Shown piece after piece: positions 43,579 to 51,884 of a DNA stretch of 64,000 bases (positions are counted from its first letter, which is position 1; the number at the start of each line of letters is the position of its first letter). The position numbers were made by a program, and so were the translations under genes. The stretch is taken from NCBI GenBank assembly GCA_020636255.1, contig JACJYE010000011.1:211864-275863 (forward strand), read 5' to 3'. Below the pieces are notes generated by a model. The model ran no database searches, was not told where the DNA came from, and was given only the letters and a program-made list of their open reading frames with translations. The DNA is from Lewinellaceae bacterium (GTDB lineage: Bacteria; Bacteroidota; Bacteroidia; Chitinophagales; Saprospiraceae).

Positions 43579-44079
43579 ATGAACTCTACCGGACAGACTT
43601 CCATCTTTTACAAGTCCTTCAGCCCCTATAAGCAGGCGCTTGTCGCTTTCGGCGCCGTTGTGGTGTTCATCCTGGCCTCTAAAGTGGTCAAGCTGTCCGG
43701 CCTGCTCTACGTGTCGGACCGCTTCCCGTGGATGACGGCCGCCGCCTTTATGCTGCTCTTTGCGGTAGCCAACAGCATTTTTTCGCTTACCGCTGAAAAC
43801 ATGATAAAATACTGGGGGCGTTCGATCTACAGCTACCTCGGCCTCGCTTTTGCTTCCGGCCTGGTGGCCTATCTGTTCTCCTCGCTCACCATCGACGAGG
43901 CCGGCTCCTATCGCTGGATCTACATCGTGCTGACCATAGGTTACATGGTCTTTCTGGGCATCATGGCCTTCACGCGGCGCATCGTGGAATTTGCCGAGCG
44001 CGAAGAATGGAACCACCCTCGTATCCGCCGGCGCGGCAACACCAAAGGCCGTAGTGGCGGCGATAAAAAGCCATCTTAG
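43579..44079 (+). CDS. Conserved hypothetical membrane protein (about 166 aa)
   Basis: About 166 residues from ATG 43579; the frame extends upstream but the shorter start fits better. Four predicted membrane helices (about residues 17-40, 51-70, 82-104 and 112-134) and a positively charged C-terminal tail (RRIVEFAEREEWNHPRIRRRGNTKGR). No known domain is recognised. It is likely an inner-membrane protein with cytosolic termini. Divergent from the nuclease gene; the msrB gene follows 53 bp downstream on the same strand. Confidence 0.68.
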   Translation: MNSTGQTSIFYKSFSPYKQALVAFGAVVVFILASKVVKLSGLLYVSDRFPWMTAAAFMLLFAVANSIFSLTAENMIKYWGRSIYSYLGLAFASGLVAYLFSSLTIDEAGSYRWIYIVLTIGYMVFLGIMAFTRRIVEFAEREEWNHPRIRRRGNTKGRSGGDKKPS

Positions 44080-44080
44080 T

Positions 44081-44100
44081 GGCCTCCAAACAAGCTCTCA
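44081..44100. repeat. Single arm of repeat R4
   Basis: GGCCTCCAAACAAGCTCTCA, matching the right arm at 13367-13385 almost exactly. It follows the stop codon of the membrane protein gene and lies 32 bp before the msrB start. Confidence 0.5.
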
Positions 44101-44132
44101 GACATGGATCATCACAAATTCTCATTATAGCT

Positions 44133-44675
44133 ATGAATACCCGATATATTGTTCTCTTTTTCCTCATAACCACTGCCGGGCTTGTGTCCTGCAAACAGGC
44201 GCATAAAAAAGCCATGAGCGGGCAGGAAACAGGCCAGGCTACAGGGCCCTTGATCGGGCTGGACGGCGATACGCTGCAGAAGGTTGTAAAAACGGAAACC
44301 GAATGGAAAGCCGAGCTTGGCGAACAGGCCTACCACGTATTGCGCGAGGGAGGCACGGAACCCGCCTTTACGGGCAACTTCTGGAACAACAAAAAAGAAG
44401 GGGTTTACATCTGTGCCGGCTGCGGGCTGCCGCTCTTCTCCTCTTCCACCAAGTTTGAATCCGGGACGGGCTGGCCCAGCTTCTGGAAGCCGTTACGCCA
44501 GGAGAATATCCTGGAAGTAAAGGACAGATCCCATGGCATGACGCGCATTGAGGTGCGCTGCGCCCGCTGTGGCGGCCATCAGGGCCACGTTTTCGACGAC
44601 GGCCCCAAACCCACAGGCCTGCGCTACTGCATCAATTCCGTTGCGCTGAATTTCGTGCCGGAGCCACAGCCCTAG
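44133..44675 (+). CDS. msrB: Peptide-methionine (R)-S-oxide reductase MsrB, lipoprotein form
   Basis: About 180 residues from ATG 44133. A signal with a lipobox (TTAGLVSC, Cys about residue 20) anchors it to the envelope, unlike cytosolic MsrB. The catalytic domain has both zinc-binding pairs, CAGC and CARC, plus FESGTGWPSFWKP, GHVFDDGPKPTGLRYCINS with the catalytic Cys, and the C-terminal LNFVP. It reduces methionine-R-sulfoxide in proteins, here probably protecting periplasmic or outer-membrane proteins from oxidation. No msrA is adjacent. An upstream frame could extend the gene to 44079 but would hide the signal. Confidence 0.93.
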   Translation: MNTRYIVLFFLITTAGLVSCKQAHKKAMSGQETGQATGPLIGLDGDTLQKVVKTETEWKAELGEQAYHVLREGGTEPAFTGNFWNNKKEGVYICAGCGLPLFSSSTKFESGTGWPSFWKPLRQENILEVKDRSHGMTRIEVRCARCGGHQGHVFDDGPKPTGLRYCINSVALNFVPEPQP

Positions 44676-44692
44676 GGGAGTGCGCTCAGCGA

Positions 44693-45319
44693 TCAATTGC
44701 CTCTGGGAAAATAAGTGGGGTGCCGGAAATTGTACTCCTTGATGAAGTTGTGGATACGCTGCTTTTTGCTTCCTTTTGCTTGCTTGTATTCCTGGTAAAG
44801 CTGCGGGTCGCGGCGAAAGAGGGCCTCGGCCTCTTTGGGTTTGCAGCGCGTGAACTTTCCCGTTTCGTAGTCCAGTAAATAAAGCTTGCCGGTGCCTTCG
44901 GCGCGGGTGGCCTGGTACTGCTCTCCAGGGTTGATGAAGGAGGAATAGGAGTCGACCACATCCACCTCTTCCAGCAGGTTGATCTGGCCGATGATCTCGA
45001 AGCGGTATTGTTTGCCGTAAAAGATATCGCGGCCGTTGCTATAGCCGAAGATGTCGCCGGTTTTCACGTAGACGATCTCGTTATTGCGCGGGAAACGGAA
45101 CTGCTCTTTCGCCAGCAGGTACTGGAAGAACTTCGGGGAATTGGGGTCGCCTTCGGAAATGATCTCCTCCGGCTTCACCGGCTTGTTGGCCTTCCAGTCG
45201 GACAGGGAGAGGTAGATGCCTCTGGCGAAGCGGAAATCATCGGTATAACGCACCTTTTCCTGAGCGGAAAGATGGGCAAAGGGTAGGAAAAGCGCGGCCA
45301 GAATGACAATTGTTCTCAT
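44693..45319 (-). CDS. Secreted hypothetical protein (208 aa)
   Basis: Starts with a signal peptide (MRTIVILAALFLPFAHLSAQ). The mature part is rich in aromatic and charged residues (DDFRFARGIYLSLSDWKANKP; KTGDIFGYSNGRDIFYGKQYRFEIIGQ; a C-terminal RKDPQLYQEYKQAKGSKKQR-like helix). I cannot assign a domain. The stop lies 18 bp from the convergent msrB stop. A palindromic element (45423-45574) lies about 100 bp upstream, on the far side of its promoter region. Confidence 0.7.
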   Translation of the reverse strand: MRTIVILAALFLPFAHLSAQEKVRYTDDFRFARGIYLSLSDWKANKPVKPEEIISEGDPNSPKFFQYLLAKEQFRFPRNNEIVYVKTGDIFGYSNGRDIFYGKQYRFEIIGQINLLEEVDVVDSYSSFINPGEQYQATRAEGTGKLYLLDYETGKFTRCKPKEAEALFRRDPQLYQEYKQAKGSKKQRIHNFIKEYNFRHPTYFPRGN

Positions 45320-45422
45320 GGGCTTTTTTATATTTAAAAATCGTTTTCAGGGCTTTTTGTTTGTTTCCACTGTTGAACCCGGTGCGAAAAGTATACAATA
45401 AACGCAGGCTGTAAAAAAGATT

Positions 45423-45574
45423 GTAACTATTCAGCATCATGGTAATTTACGCCCTGAAGCAAAATTTTGTAATCCACCCTTCCCTTTTCAAGGGGAATGA
45501 GAAGGGGTTAGACAAGAAAAAATCCTACAAAATTTTGCTTCAGGAGCATTTTAGGCCGCATGCTGAATAGTTAC
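45423..45574. mobile_element. Palindromic MITE-like element R1, copy 2, with perfect 8-bp target duplication
   Basis: 152 bp, about 93% identical by eye to the copy at 29087-29237. Ends GTAACTATTCAGCAT and its complement, and an inner perfect 18-bp inverted repeat starting CTGAAGCAAAATTTTGTA. It is flanked by AAAAGATT on both sides (45415-45422 and 45575-45582), a perfect 8-bp target duplication. Its right end lies 15 bp before the sulfurtransferase start codon (45590), and a short in-frame extension of that gene runs into the element. Confidence 0.92.
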
Positions 45575-45589
45575 AAAAGATTAACGAAA

Positions 45590-46447
45590 ATGTACAACAC
45601 GCTGATATCTGCTGAAGAACTGGCACAGCATTTTCACCGGCCTGGCTGGCTGGTTTTCGACTGCCGTTTCAACCTTGCCGATACCGGGGCCGGGCGGCGC
45701 GCCTATCGGGAAGCCCATATCCCCGGCGCGGCCTACCTGCACCTCGATGATGATCTTTGTGCTCCCCTGGCCCCTGGCCTTACGGGCCGGCATCCGTTGC
45801 CTCCCGCAGAGGAAACCGCCGCCCGCTTCTCGCGCTGGGGCATCGGCCCGGACACGCAGGTGGTGGCCTACGACGATATGTCGGGCGCTATCGCCGCCCG
45901 CCTGTGGTGGATGCTGCGCTGGCTCGGCCACGAGGCCGCAGCGGTGCTCGACGGCGGCTGGCCGGCCTGGCAAAGCGCCGGGCTGCCCACCGATGCGGAA
46001 ATACCCCGTTCAGTACCTGCCAACTTCACCGCCAATACCAAAGCGGGCTGGACTGTCGACGCCGATAGGGTAGGAGTGGCCGCTCATTCGCCCGCTTATA
46101 AGGTGGTGGATTCCCGCACGCCCGAGCGCTATCGCGGCGAGGTGGAGCCCATCGACCCTGTGGCGGGGCACATCCCCGGCGCCGTCAACTACCCCCACCC
46201 CTCCAATGTGGGCCCCGACGGGCTCTGGCTCAGCCCCGAAACCCTGCGCCGCCAGCTCATGGAGGTTCTGGGCAGCACTCCGCCCGAGCATACGGTCTTT
46301 TACTGCGGCTCCGGCGTCACGGCCTGCCGCAACATCCTGGCCTACAAATACGCCGGCCTGGGCGACGCCCTGCTCTACCCCGGTTCCTGGAGCGAGTGGA
46401 TAGCCGACGGGACACGCGAGGTGGCTACGGGGGGGGATGGGGCATAG
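45590..46447 (+). CDS. sseA: Sulfurtransferase (3-mercaptopyruvate sulfurtransferase, two rhodanese domains)
   Basis: About 285 residues from ATG 45590. The frame is open back to 45560, inside the palindromic element, and those residues are not part of the family. It has two rhodanese domains: an inactive N-terminal one (VFDCRFNLADTGAGRRAYREAHIPGA) and a C-terminal one with the active-site loop FYCGSGVTACRN. The CGSGVT loop is the type seen in 3-mercaptopyruvate sulfurtransferases; thiosulfate rhodaneses usually have CRKGVT. It transfers sulfur from mercaptopyruvate to acceptors such as cyanide or thiols. The normal promoter has been displaced or replaced by the element just upstream. Confidence 0.92.
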   Translation: MYNTLISAEELAQHFHRPGWLVFDCRFNLADTGAGRRAYREAHIPGAAYLHLDDDLCAPLAPGLTGRHPLPPAEETAARFSRWGIGPDTQVVAYDDMSGAIAARLWWMLRWLGHEAAAVLDGGWPAWQSAGLPTDAEIPRSVPANFTANTKAGWTVDADRVGVAAHSPAYKVVDSRTPERYRGEVEPIDPVAGHIPGAVNYPHPSNVGPDGLWLSPETLRRQLMEVLGSTPPEHTVFYCGSGVTACRNILAYKYAGLGDALLYPGSWSEWIADGTREVATGGDGA

Positions 46448-46494
46448 GGCGGCCTTATGCCCAGGTGATGGGGAGACTGGGAGATAGGGGGTCC

Positions 46495-47211
46495 TTACGG
46501 CCTTTCCCCCTGCTCTTCCGCTTCCATTTTGGCCTTGCGGGCCTTTTTCTGATCATTATTGCTCTCGTAGATGCAGTAGTTCTCGTATTTGACGGTATCC
46601 GTTTCCACCCAGATGTCTTTGCCGATATTGCAGAGGGTGATGAGCTCTTCGTATAGCTTGTTGCCCTGTTCGATGCGCCTTTCCACGGCGATATCGCGGT
46701 CGGCCACTTTATCCTGCTGGATGTTGACGGCCTTTTCGAAGTCGCGGGTGGCGTCCGTAATGCGTTTGATCACGTTCTCGTTGACCCCCACATCTGCCAG
46801 GAAGTCGATCTGCTGGCGGGCGACGCGCACGACGCGGCGGCCGCAGAAGATGAGCTGGGCGTCGGTCATATCGCCCATTTTGGCGGTGCCGAACTTGCGG
46901 TAGCGCCCGCTGCGGTTGTTGTATTTGATGGCCACCCGGGTCATCAGGCTGCGAATGGTAGTCTTCAGGGCCTCTGCGGCGGCGTACTTTTTGTCGGTGG
47001 TGATCATCTGGTCGCCCAGCAACTCGTCGTCGTCGGGTAGGCCGCGGAACTTGTCGCACAGGGCTTTGAAGCCCTTCAGGCGTTCGATGTCATAACCGTA
47101 TTGGGTGAATTCTTTGATGTCGCGGTGGGCGTACTGGATGCGCTCCATACATTGCAGGTAGAGGTCGGCATCAGGAAAATTGTATTGCCGGTGCAGGCTT
47201 TGCTTTTTCAT
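46495..47211 (-). CDS. Conserved hypothetical protein (238 aa, helical)
   Basis: A cytosolic, charged, mostly alpha-helical protein (no signal peptide or membrane segment). Sequence blocks: SLHRQYNFPDADLYLQCMERIQYAHRDIKEF; GDQMITTDKKYAAAEALKTTIRSLMTRVAIKY; RDIAVERRIEQGNKLYEELI; ending KKARKAKMEAEEQGERP. I do not recognise the family and no catalytic motif is obvious. A -7 box TATCTTTG on the minus strand (47236-47243) with a weak -33 about 20 bp upstream gives it its own promoter. Confidence 0.7.
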   Translation of the reverse strand: MKKQSLHRQYNFPDADLYLQCMERIQYAHRDIKEFTQYGYDIERLKGFKALCDKFRGLPDDDELLGDQMITTDKKYAAAEALKTTIRSLMTRVAIKYNNRSGRYRKFGTAKMGDMTDAQLIFCGRRVVRVARQQIDFLADVGVNENVIKRITDATRDFEKAVNIQQDKVADRDIAVERRIEQGNKLYEELITLCNIGKDIWVETDTVKYENYCIYESNNDQKKARKAKMEAEEQGERP

Positions 47212-47769
47212 CTGATCGCTATTTGCTTACAAAAACAAAGATATGTCCTGTTTTTGATAAAAACAAGTTTTTGCTTTTTAGAAACGATATGGTTGTATTT
47301 GGAGTTGACTTTTACTCATTCGGAATTTCCTGCACATGGAAGAATACATCCTTGATATGAAACCCTGAGAGATCTTGGGTTTGTTACAAGAGTGCTGTAA
47401 TGATGGTGCCTTGTCAGGGGGGCCTCATTGTCTCATTGCCCATTGCCTCATTGTTTTAAGCCAGGATACTCCCAACCATGAAACCATACAGCCATATATT
47501 AGCTGCAGTGTCTTCTTTGTGTGGCTTTGCGTAACTAAAAAGGCCTTTCGGAGTAGCCCCAGCCATGCAGCTTTACATGCTAAAGACTTTCTCGGTTACT
47601 TTCCCCAAAAGCGTTACATTACATAAGCAGTGTTCAAAAAATAAGTTCTCCATTGGCGATTTTACGATCTGCCTTGTCTTCCAGCTTCACAGAAGCTTCC
47701 AGCCAGCGCCACATCGTAAAATCGCCGAACTTATTTTTTGATTGTCAATTAATTACAAAACGAAAGATC
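47212..47769. other. 558-bp spacer between divergent genes
   Basis: Contains the promoter of the minus-strand gene (47236-47243), a low-complexity stretch (GTCTCATTGCCCATTGCCTCATTG, about 47425-47455), and the hairpin element 47634-47742 just before the TonB receptor. I see no gene in it. Confidence 0.7.
47634..47742. repeat. Hairpin element R2, copy 2
   Basis: Inverted arms: TCAAAAAATAAGTTC then GGCGATTTTACGAT (47634-47668, with six extra bases TCCATT between them) and ATCGTAAAATCGCC then GAACTTATTTTTTGA (47714-47742). A related, degenerate copy is at 11773-11878. The right end is 27 bp before the receptor start codon. It could fold in the mRNA leader, or be a non-autonomous mobile element. 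Confidence 0.75.
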
Positions 47770-50136
47770 ATGAAAGCACGAATACTCCTTCAGGCGCTCG
47801 TTTTTCTATTTATAATCCCTTCGTTTTCAGCCGCTCAGACGGCCGCCCAGTCCATCAGGGGCCGGGTCGTCGATAAAGAGACCAGGCAGGGGCTGGCGGG
47901 GGCTACGGTGGTGGTGGCCAGCCTGGAAGGGCGCCCGGGCACCGTCACGGATTACGACGGCTTTTTCGAGCTGGCGGATATCCCTACCGGCAGGCACCGG
48001 CTGGAGTTTCAATACCTTGGCTACGAGCCTTTGGTGGTCGACGACGCCATTCTGAATTCTGCCAAAGAGCTGGTGCTGAACGTGGAGCTGGTCGAGCAGG
48101 TGGTCGTCACGGAGGCGGTCGTAGTGGCGGCCCGAAAGCACAGCAACGAACCGCTCAACGAGCTGTCGCTGGTCAGCACCCGCTCTTTTTCGGTAGAAGA
48201 GACCCAGCGGTACGCCGCCAGCGGCAACGACCCCAGCCGTATGGCGCTGGGTTTTCCGGGCGTGCAGGCCAGCCGCGACGCCCGCAGCGACATCATCGTC
48301 AGGGGCAACGCCAGCTTCGGCCTGCTGTGGCGGGTAGAGGGCGTCGACATCCCGAACCCCAACCATTTTGCACGCAAGGGGTCCTCCGGCGGCGGCATCA
48401 CCATCTTCAGCGTGAGCATGCTGAGCAATTCCGACTTCTCCACCGGCGCATTCCCTGCCGAGTACGGCAACGCCCTTTCCGGCGTTTTTGACATCCGGTT
48501 TCGCAACGGCAATATGGAAAACAGGGAGTACACCTTCCGCGCCGGTATGCTGGGGCTCGACTTTTCCACCGAAGGGCCTATCAGGAAAGGGCGGAGCTCC
48601 TATCTGCTGAACTACCGCTATTCCACCCTCGGCATCCTCGACGCCATGGACATCCGGCTGGTCGACGAGCGCGAGAGCAACACCTTTCAGGACCTGTCCT
48701 TCAAGCTCCATTTCAACAGCGAGAACGGCAGGCATATCACCTCCGTCTGGGGCATCGGCGGCCTGAGCGCAGAATTCTTCGAGGCTGTTCCAGGCGCCGG
48801 GAACTGGAAAACCTATACCGATTACCAGACCCGGGATTTTGACACCAATATGGGCGCCGTCGGGTTCAACCACAGCTTCCTGATCGACGGCAAGTCCTTT
48901 TTAAAGTCCAGCATTGCCATCATGGGCCAGCGGGTGCTGTTCCGGAACGACACCTTGAACACCGGCCTTATCCCCACCACGGTCAGCGACGAGTTATACC
49001 TCGATAACAGAGTGGTGCTGAGCACGGCCTACAACCGAAAGTTCTCCTCCAGGGCCAGCATAAAGGCCGGCCTGACGGCCACCCACCTGGGCTACGATCT
49101 TTTTTACCGATACCTGTTAGGAGACGCATACCAGACGTATATCGATGAGCAGGGCGGCGCCTGGCTGTACCAGCCTTTTGCCAACCTGCGCCTGCGCCCC
49201 AGTTCCCGGTGGGTGTTCAACCTGGGGCTTCACGCCATGTACTTCGGGCTCAACGACACCTATAGCGTGGAGCCCAGGCTTGGGGTGCGCTATCAGCTCA
49301 GCGAAGCCATTTCCTTCGACCTGGGTTATGGGCTGCACAGCCGCCTGCTGCCCATCGGTTCCTACTTCACGCTGGTGCCGGATGCGGACGGTGGCTTTAT
49401 CCAACCCAACCGCGGCCTGGGGCCGCTGAAAGCCCACCACCTGGTGCTGGGTTATGGCCAGGAGATCGGGGGAAGCAGGCGCCTGAGGTTGGAAGCCTAC
49501 TACCAGCGGTTGTTCGACGTGCCGGTGAGCAGCGGCCCGAACAGCACCTATTCGCTGCTCAACCAGTTTGAGGGGTATACTTCCAGAGCCCTGGTTAGCG
49601 AAGGCACCGGCGCCAACCTGGGGTTAGACCTCACCTTTGAGCAGTTCTTCCACCAGGGCGTCTTTTATATCATAGCCGCTTCCCTTTTTAACTCCACCTA
49701 CGAAGCGCTCGATGGCAAGACGTACGATACACGCTATAACAGCGGCCTGGCGACATCCTTTATGGGGGGCAAGGAATGGCCGGTAGGTGAACGCGGCACC
49801 CTGCAGACGGGCCTGCGCCTGCTGTACACCGGTGGCCAGCGCCTGACGCCCATCCTTTCGCCTCAACGCGACCCCTACGACCCGGCCAGCCCCATCCTGG
49901 ACGAAAGCCGGGCGTTCAGCCAGCAGGTAGGCGCCTATTTCCGGCCCGACCTGCGCCTGGCCTACCGGAAGGATTCGCCGCGCAGCGCCTGGTTCATCGC
50001 CCTCGACGTGCAGAACTTCATCGCCCGCGAAAACGAAGATGCCCTGGATTACAACTACGACCCCGTGCTGCAGGACTGGGTCTTCGGCTTTCAGTCAGGC
50101 ATCGTGCCCGTGCTGAGCTTTCAGGCCGATTTCTAG
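47770..50136 (+). CDS. TonB-dependent receptor with carboxypeptidase-regulatory-like domain
   Basis: About 788 residues from ATG 47770; the frame extends to 47653 through the hairpin element but the ATG before the signal (MKARILLQALVFLFIIPSFSAAQ) is preferred. Next come a carboxypeptidase-regulatory-like domain (IRGRVVDKETRQGLAGATVVV), a plug (GFPGVQASRDARSDIIVRGNASFGLLWRVEGVD) and a beta-barrel ending in an aromatic residue (SFQADF). The plug shows the GNASFGLLWRVEGVDIPNPNH pattern seen in another Bacteroidota receptor subfamily. No SusD gene follows, so it is not a SusC. The ligand is unknown. Confidence 0.9.
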   Translation: MKARILLQALVFLFIIPSFSAAQTAAQSIRGRVVDKETRQGLAGATVVVASLEGRPGTVTDYDGFFELADIPTGRHRLEFQYLGYEPLVVDDAILNSAKELVLNVELVEQVVVTEAVVVAARKHSNEPLNELSLVSTRSFSVEETQRYAASGNDPSRMALGFPGVQASRDARSDIIVRGNASFGLLWRVEGVDIPNPNHFARKGSSGGGITIFSVSMLSNSDFSTGAFPAEYGNALSGVFDIRFRNGNMENREYTFRAGMLGLDFSTEGPIRKGRSSYLLNYRYSTLGILDAMDIRLVDERESNTFQDLSFKLHFNSENGRHITSVWGIGGLSAEFFEAVPGAGNWKTYTDYQTRDFDTNMGAVGFNHSFLIDGKSFLKSSIAIMGQRVLFRNDTLNTGLIPTTVSDELYLDNRVVLSTAYNRKFSSRASIKAGLTATHLGYDLFYRYLLGDAYQTYIDEQGGAWLYQPFANLRLRPSSRWVFNLGLHAMYFGLNDTYSVEPRLGVRYQLSEAISFDLGYGLHSRLLPIGSYFTLVPDADGGFIQPNRGLGPLKAHHLVLGYGQEIGGSRRLRLEAYYQRLFDVPVSSGPNSTYSLLNQFEGYTSRALVSEGTGANLGLDLTFEQFFHQGVFYIIAASLFNSTYEALDGKTYDTRYNSGLATSFMGGKEWPVGERGTLQTGLRLLYTGGQRLTPILSPQRDPYDPASPILDESRAFSQQVGAYFRPDLRLAYRKDSPRSAWFIALDVQNFIARENEDALDYNYDPVLQDWVFGFQSGIVPVLSFQADF

Positions 50137-50201
50137 GGGCCGTATATCGCACGGTGAGCGTCCGCGCTTCCGCTTACTCACCCCATCCTTCCTTTGCACG
50201 T

Positions 50202-50240
50202 AAAAAAAGCCCCGCTCAGTAGATAAGCGAGGGCGTTTTA
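50202..50240 (+). terminator. Probable terminator after the TonB receptor gene
   Basis: GCCCCGCT (about 50209-50216) pairs with AGCGAGGGC (about 50225-50234) with one bulge, followed by GTTTTA and preceded by a run of A. It fits a bidirectional or plus-strand terminator about 70 bp after the receptor stop. Confidence 0.5.
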
Positions 50241-50316
50241 AATAAAATGCAGTTCTTTGAAGCCTGGAAAATAGAAGCAAGAGACATTAATTTTTTGTAA
50301 AATATTGCTTTGGATT

Positions 50317-50347
50317 TTTCGGCATTACCGGAGAATGTGTATTTTTA
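50317..50347 (+). promoter_or_regulatory. Promoter-like pair upstream of a possible small RNA
   Basis: TTCG (50318-50321), 18-bp spacer, TATTTTTA (50340-50347), each one base off the Bacteroidota consensus. The predicted start is near 50354. Confidence 0.4.
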
Positions 50348-50353
50348 GGAAGT

Positions 50354-50555
50354 TGTAATCCCGTTTTTTGTTTTTTAAATTTTGATTCCATGAACATGAA
50401 CACGAATTCCGGTAACTGCCAGCGGCAGGAAAATTCATTGTATTCCTTCAAATCAGAGCCGCCTTAAGTACACCGATCTAATCCCAAAAAGGTAGGATGT
50501 ACGGTATCCACCAGAGGCTGACCAGATGTAATTTCTGGTCAGCCTTTCTTTTTTC
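50354..50555 (+). ncRNA. Candidate small RNA or leader with a 25-codon ORF
   Basis: About 200 nt bounded by a promoter-like pair and a strong terminator (50515-50555). It lies after a separate terminator for the upstream gene, so it appears to be an independent transcript. Inside it, ATG 50390 to stop 50465-50467 encodes 25 residues (MNMNTNSGNCQRQENSLYSF...). I cannot match it to a known RNA family such as 6S, tmRNA or SRP. It could equally be an untranslated regulatory RNA. Confidence 0.4.
50515..50555 (+). terminator. Intrinsic terminator (11-bp perfect stem and T-run)
   Basis: AGGCTGACCAG (50515-50525) pairs with CTGGTCAGCCT (50535-50545) across a 9-nt loop, followed by TTCTTTTTTC. A classic intrinsic terminator for plus-strand transcription. 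No annotated gene ends immediately before it, which is the reason for the small-RNA candidate. Confidence 0.85.
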
Positions 50556-50606
50556 GCGGATCTGAATAATGATAATACGCTTTAGCCTGGTGGGGTGGAA
50601 GGGTTA

Positions 50607-51806
50607 TCACCCGACGGCCTTAATGCCGGGCAGTTCTTTTCCTTCCAGGAATTCCAACATAGCGCCGCCGCCGGTAGAGACGTAGCTCACCTTATCGGCC
50701 AGCCCCATCTGGTTGACGGCTGCTACGGAATCGCCGCCGCCGACGAGCGAGAAGGCGCCTTTACTGGTGGCCTGAGCTACCGTTTCGGCGATCATTTTGG
50801 TGCCGTTGGCAAAATTGGGCATTTCGAAAACGCCCATGGGGCCGTTCCAGAGGATGGTGCTGGAGTTGAGGACCACCTCGCTGAAAGCTTTGCGGGCCTT
50901 TTCGCCGATGTCGAGGCCCATCCAGCCATCGGGGATCTCTTTGCTGTCGGCGCTGCGAAACTGGGCTGTATTGGAAAAATCATCGGCGATCACCGAATCC
51001 TCCGGCAGCAGGAGGTTGACGCCTTTGCTTTTGGCCTTGTCGATCAGCTGGAGGGCGAGTTCCAGGCGGTCTTCTTCAACCAGCGATCTGCCGACCTGTC
51101 CACCCTGGGCTTTCAGGAAAGTGTAGGCCATGCCGCCGCCGATGATCAGGTTGTTCACCGAGTCGATGAGGCGTTCCAGGAGCAGGATCTTGTCAGAGAC
51201 CTTGGCGCCGCCAATGATGGCCGTCAGCGGGCGTTCCGGGTTGTGCAGCACGCGGGTGGCGTTTTTGATCTCCGCTTCCATGAGGAAGCCGAAGGCCTTG
51301 GCATCCTTGCCGAAGAATTTGGCCACGGTGGCGGTGGAGGAGTGCTCTCTGTGAGCAGAGCCGAAGGCGTCGTTGACGTAGACGTCGCCCAGAGCGGCCA
51401 TCTGCCGGGCAAGGGCTTCGTCGCCTTTGCTCTCGCCGGCGTCGAAGCGGGTGTTTTCCAGCAGCAGCACCTCACCGGGTTTAAGTGCAGCGGCCATTTT
51501 TGTGGCCTTTTCCCCTACGGTCTCATCGCAGAACCGGGCCTGGACGCCCAGCAGTTCGGAGAGGTGGGGCACGACGTGCCGGAGCGTGAATTTCTCCCGG
51601 TCGATGCTGCCGTCCTCTTTGAGCTTCTTGAGCGGCCGCCCCAGGTGCGACATGAGGATGGCGGCGCCTCCGTGGCTCAGTATGTGTTTGATAGTAGGAA
51701 TGGCAGCGCGGATGCGGGTGTCATCGGTAATATGGAAGTCCTTGTCCAGCGGCACGTTAAAATCCACCCGGACGAGTGCTTTTTTGCCATTGAAGTCGAG
51801 TTGCAT
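50607..51806 (-). CDS. pgk: Phosphoglycerate kinase
   Basis: A 399-residue cytosolic glycolytic enzyme: 1,3-bisphosphoglycerate plus ADP gives 3-phosphoglycerate plus ATP. Key motifs: VRVDFNVPLD near the N-terminus, HLGRPLKK, EHSSTATVAKF, GGAKVSDKI (nucleotide site) and GGGDSVAAVNQ. The length is standard. It starts 78 bp after the gap stop on the same strand, so gap-pgk form an operon in pathway order. Confidence 0.97.
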   Translation of the reverse strand: MQLDFNGKKALVRVDFNVPLDKDFHITDDTRIRAAIPTIKHILSHGGAAILMSHLGRPLKKLKEDGSIDREKFTLRHVVPHLSELLGVQARFCDETVGEKATKMAAALKPGEVLLLENTRFDAGESKGDEALARQMAALGDVYVNDAFGSAHREHSSTATVAKFFGKDAKAFGFLMEAEIKNATRVLHNPERPLTAIIGGAKVSDKILLLERLIDSVNNLIIGGGMAYTFLKAQGGQVGRSLVEEDRLELALQLIDKAKSKGVNLLLPEDSVIADDFSNTAQFRSADSKEIPDGWMGLDIGEKARKAFSEVVLNSSTILWNGPMGVFEMPNFANGTKMIAETVAQATSKGAFSLVGGGDSVAAVNQMGLADKVSYVSTGGGAMLEFLEGKELPGIKAVG

Positions 51807-51884
51807 AAGGCTTAATTTTTTGGAGAAAGGAGGGCAGGCCTGCCGGTAGCGGTTGCCCCGGCAGGCCTGAACGGGAAAGCAGGC

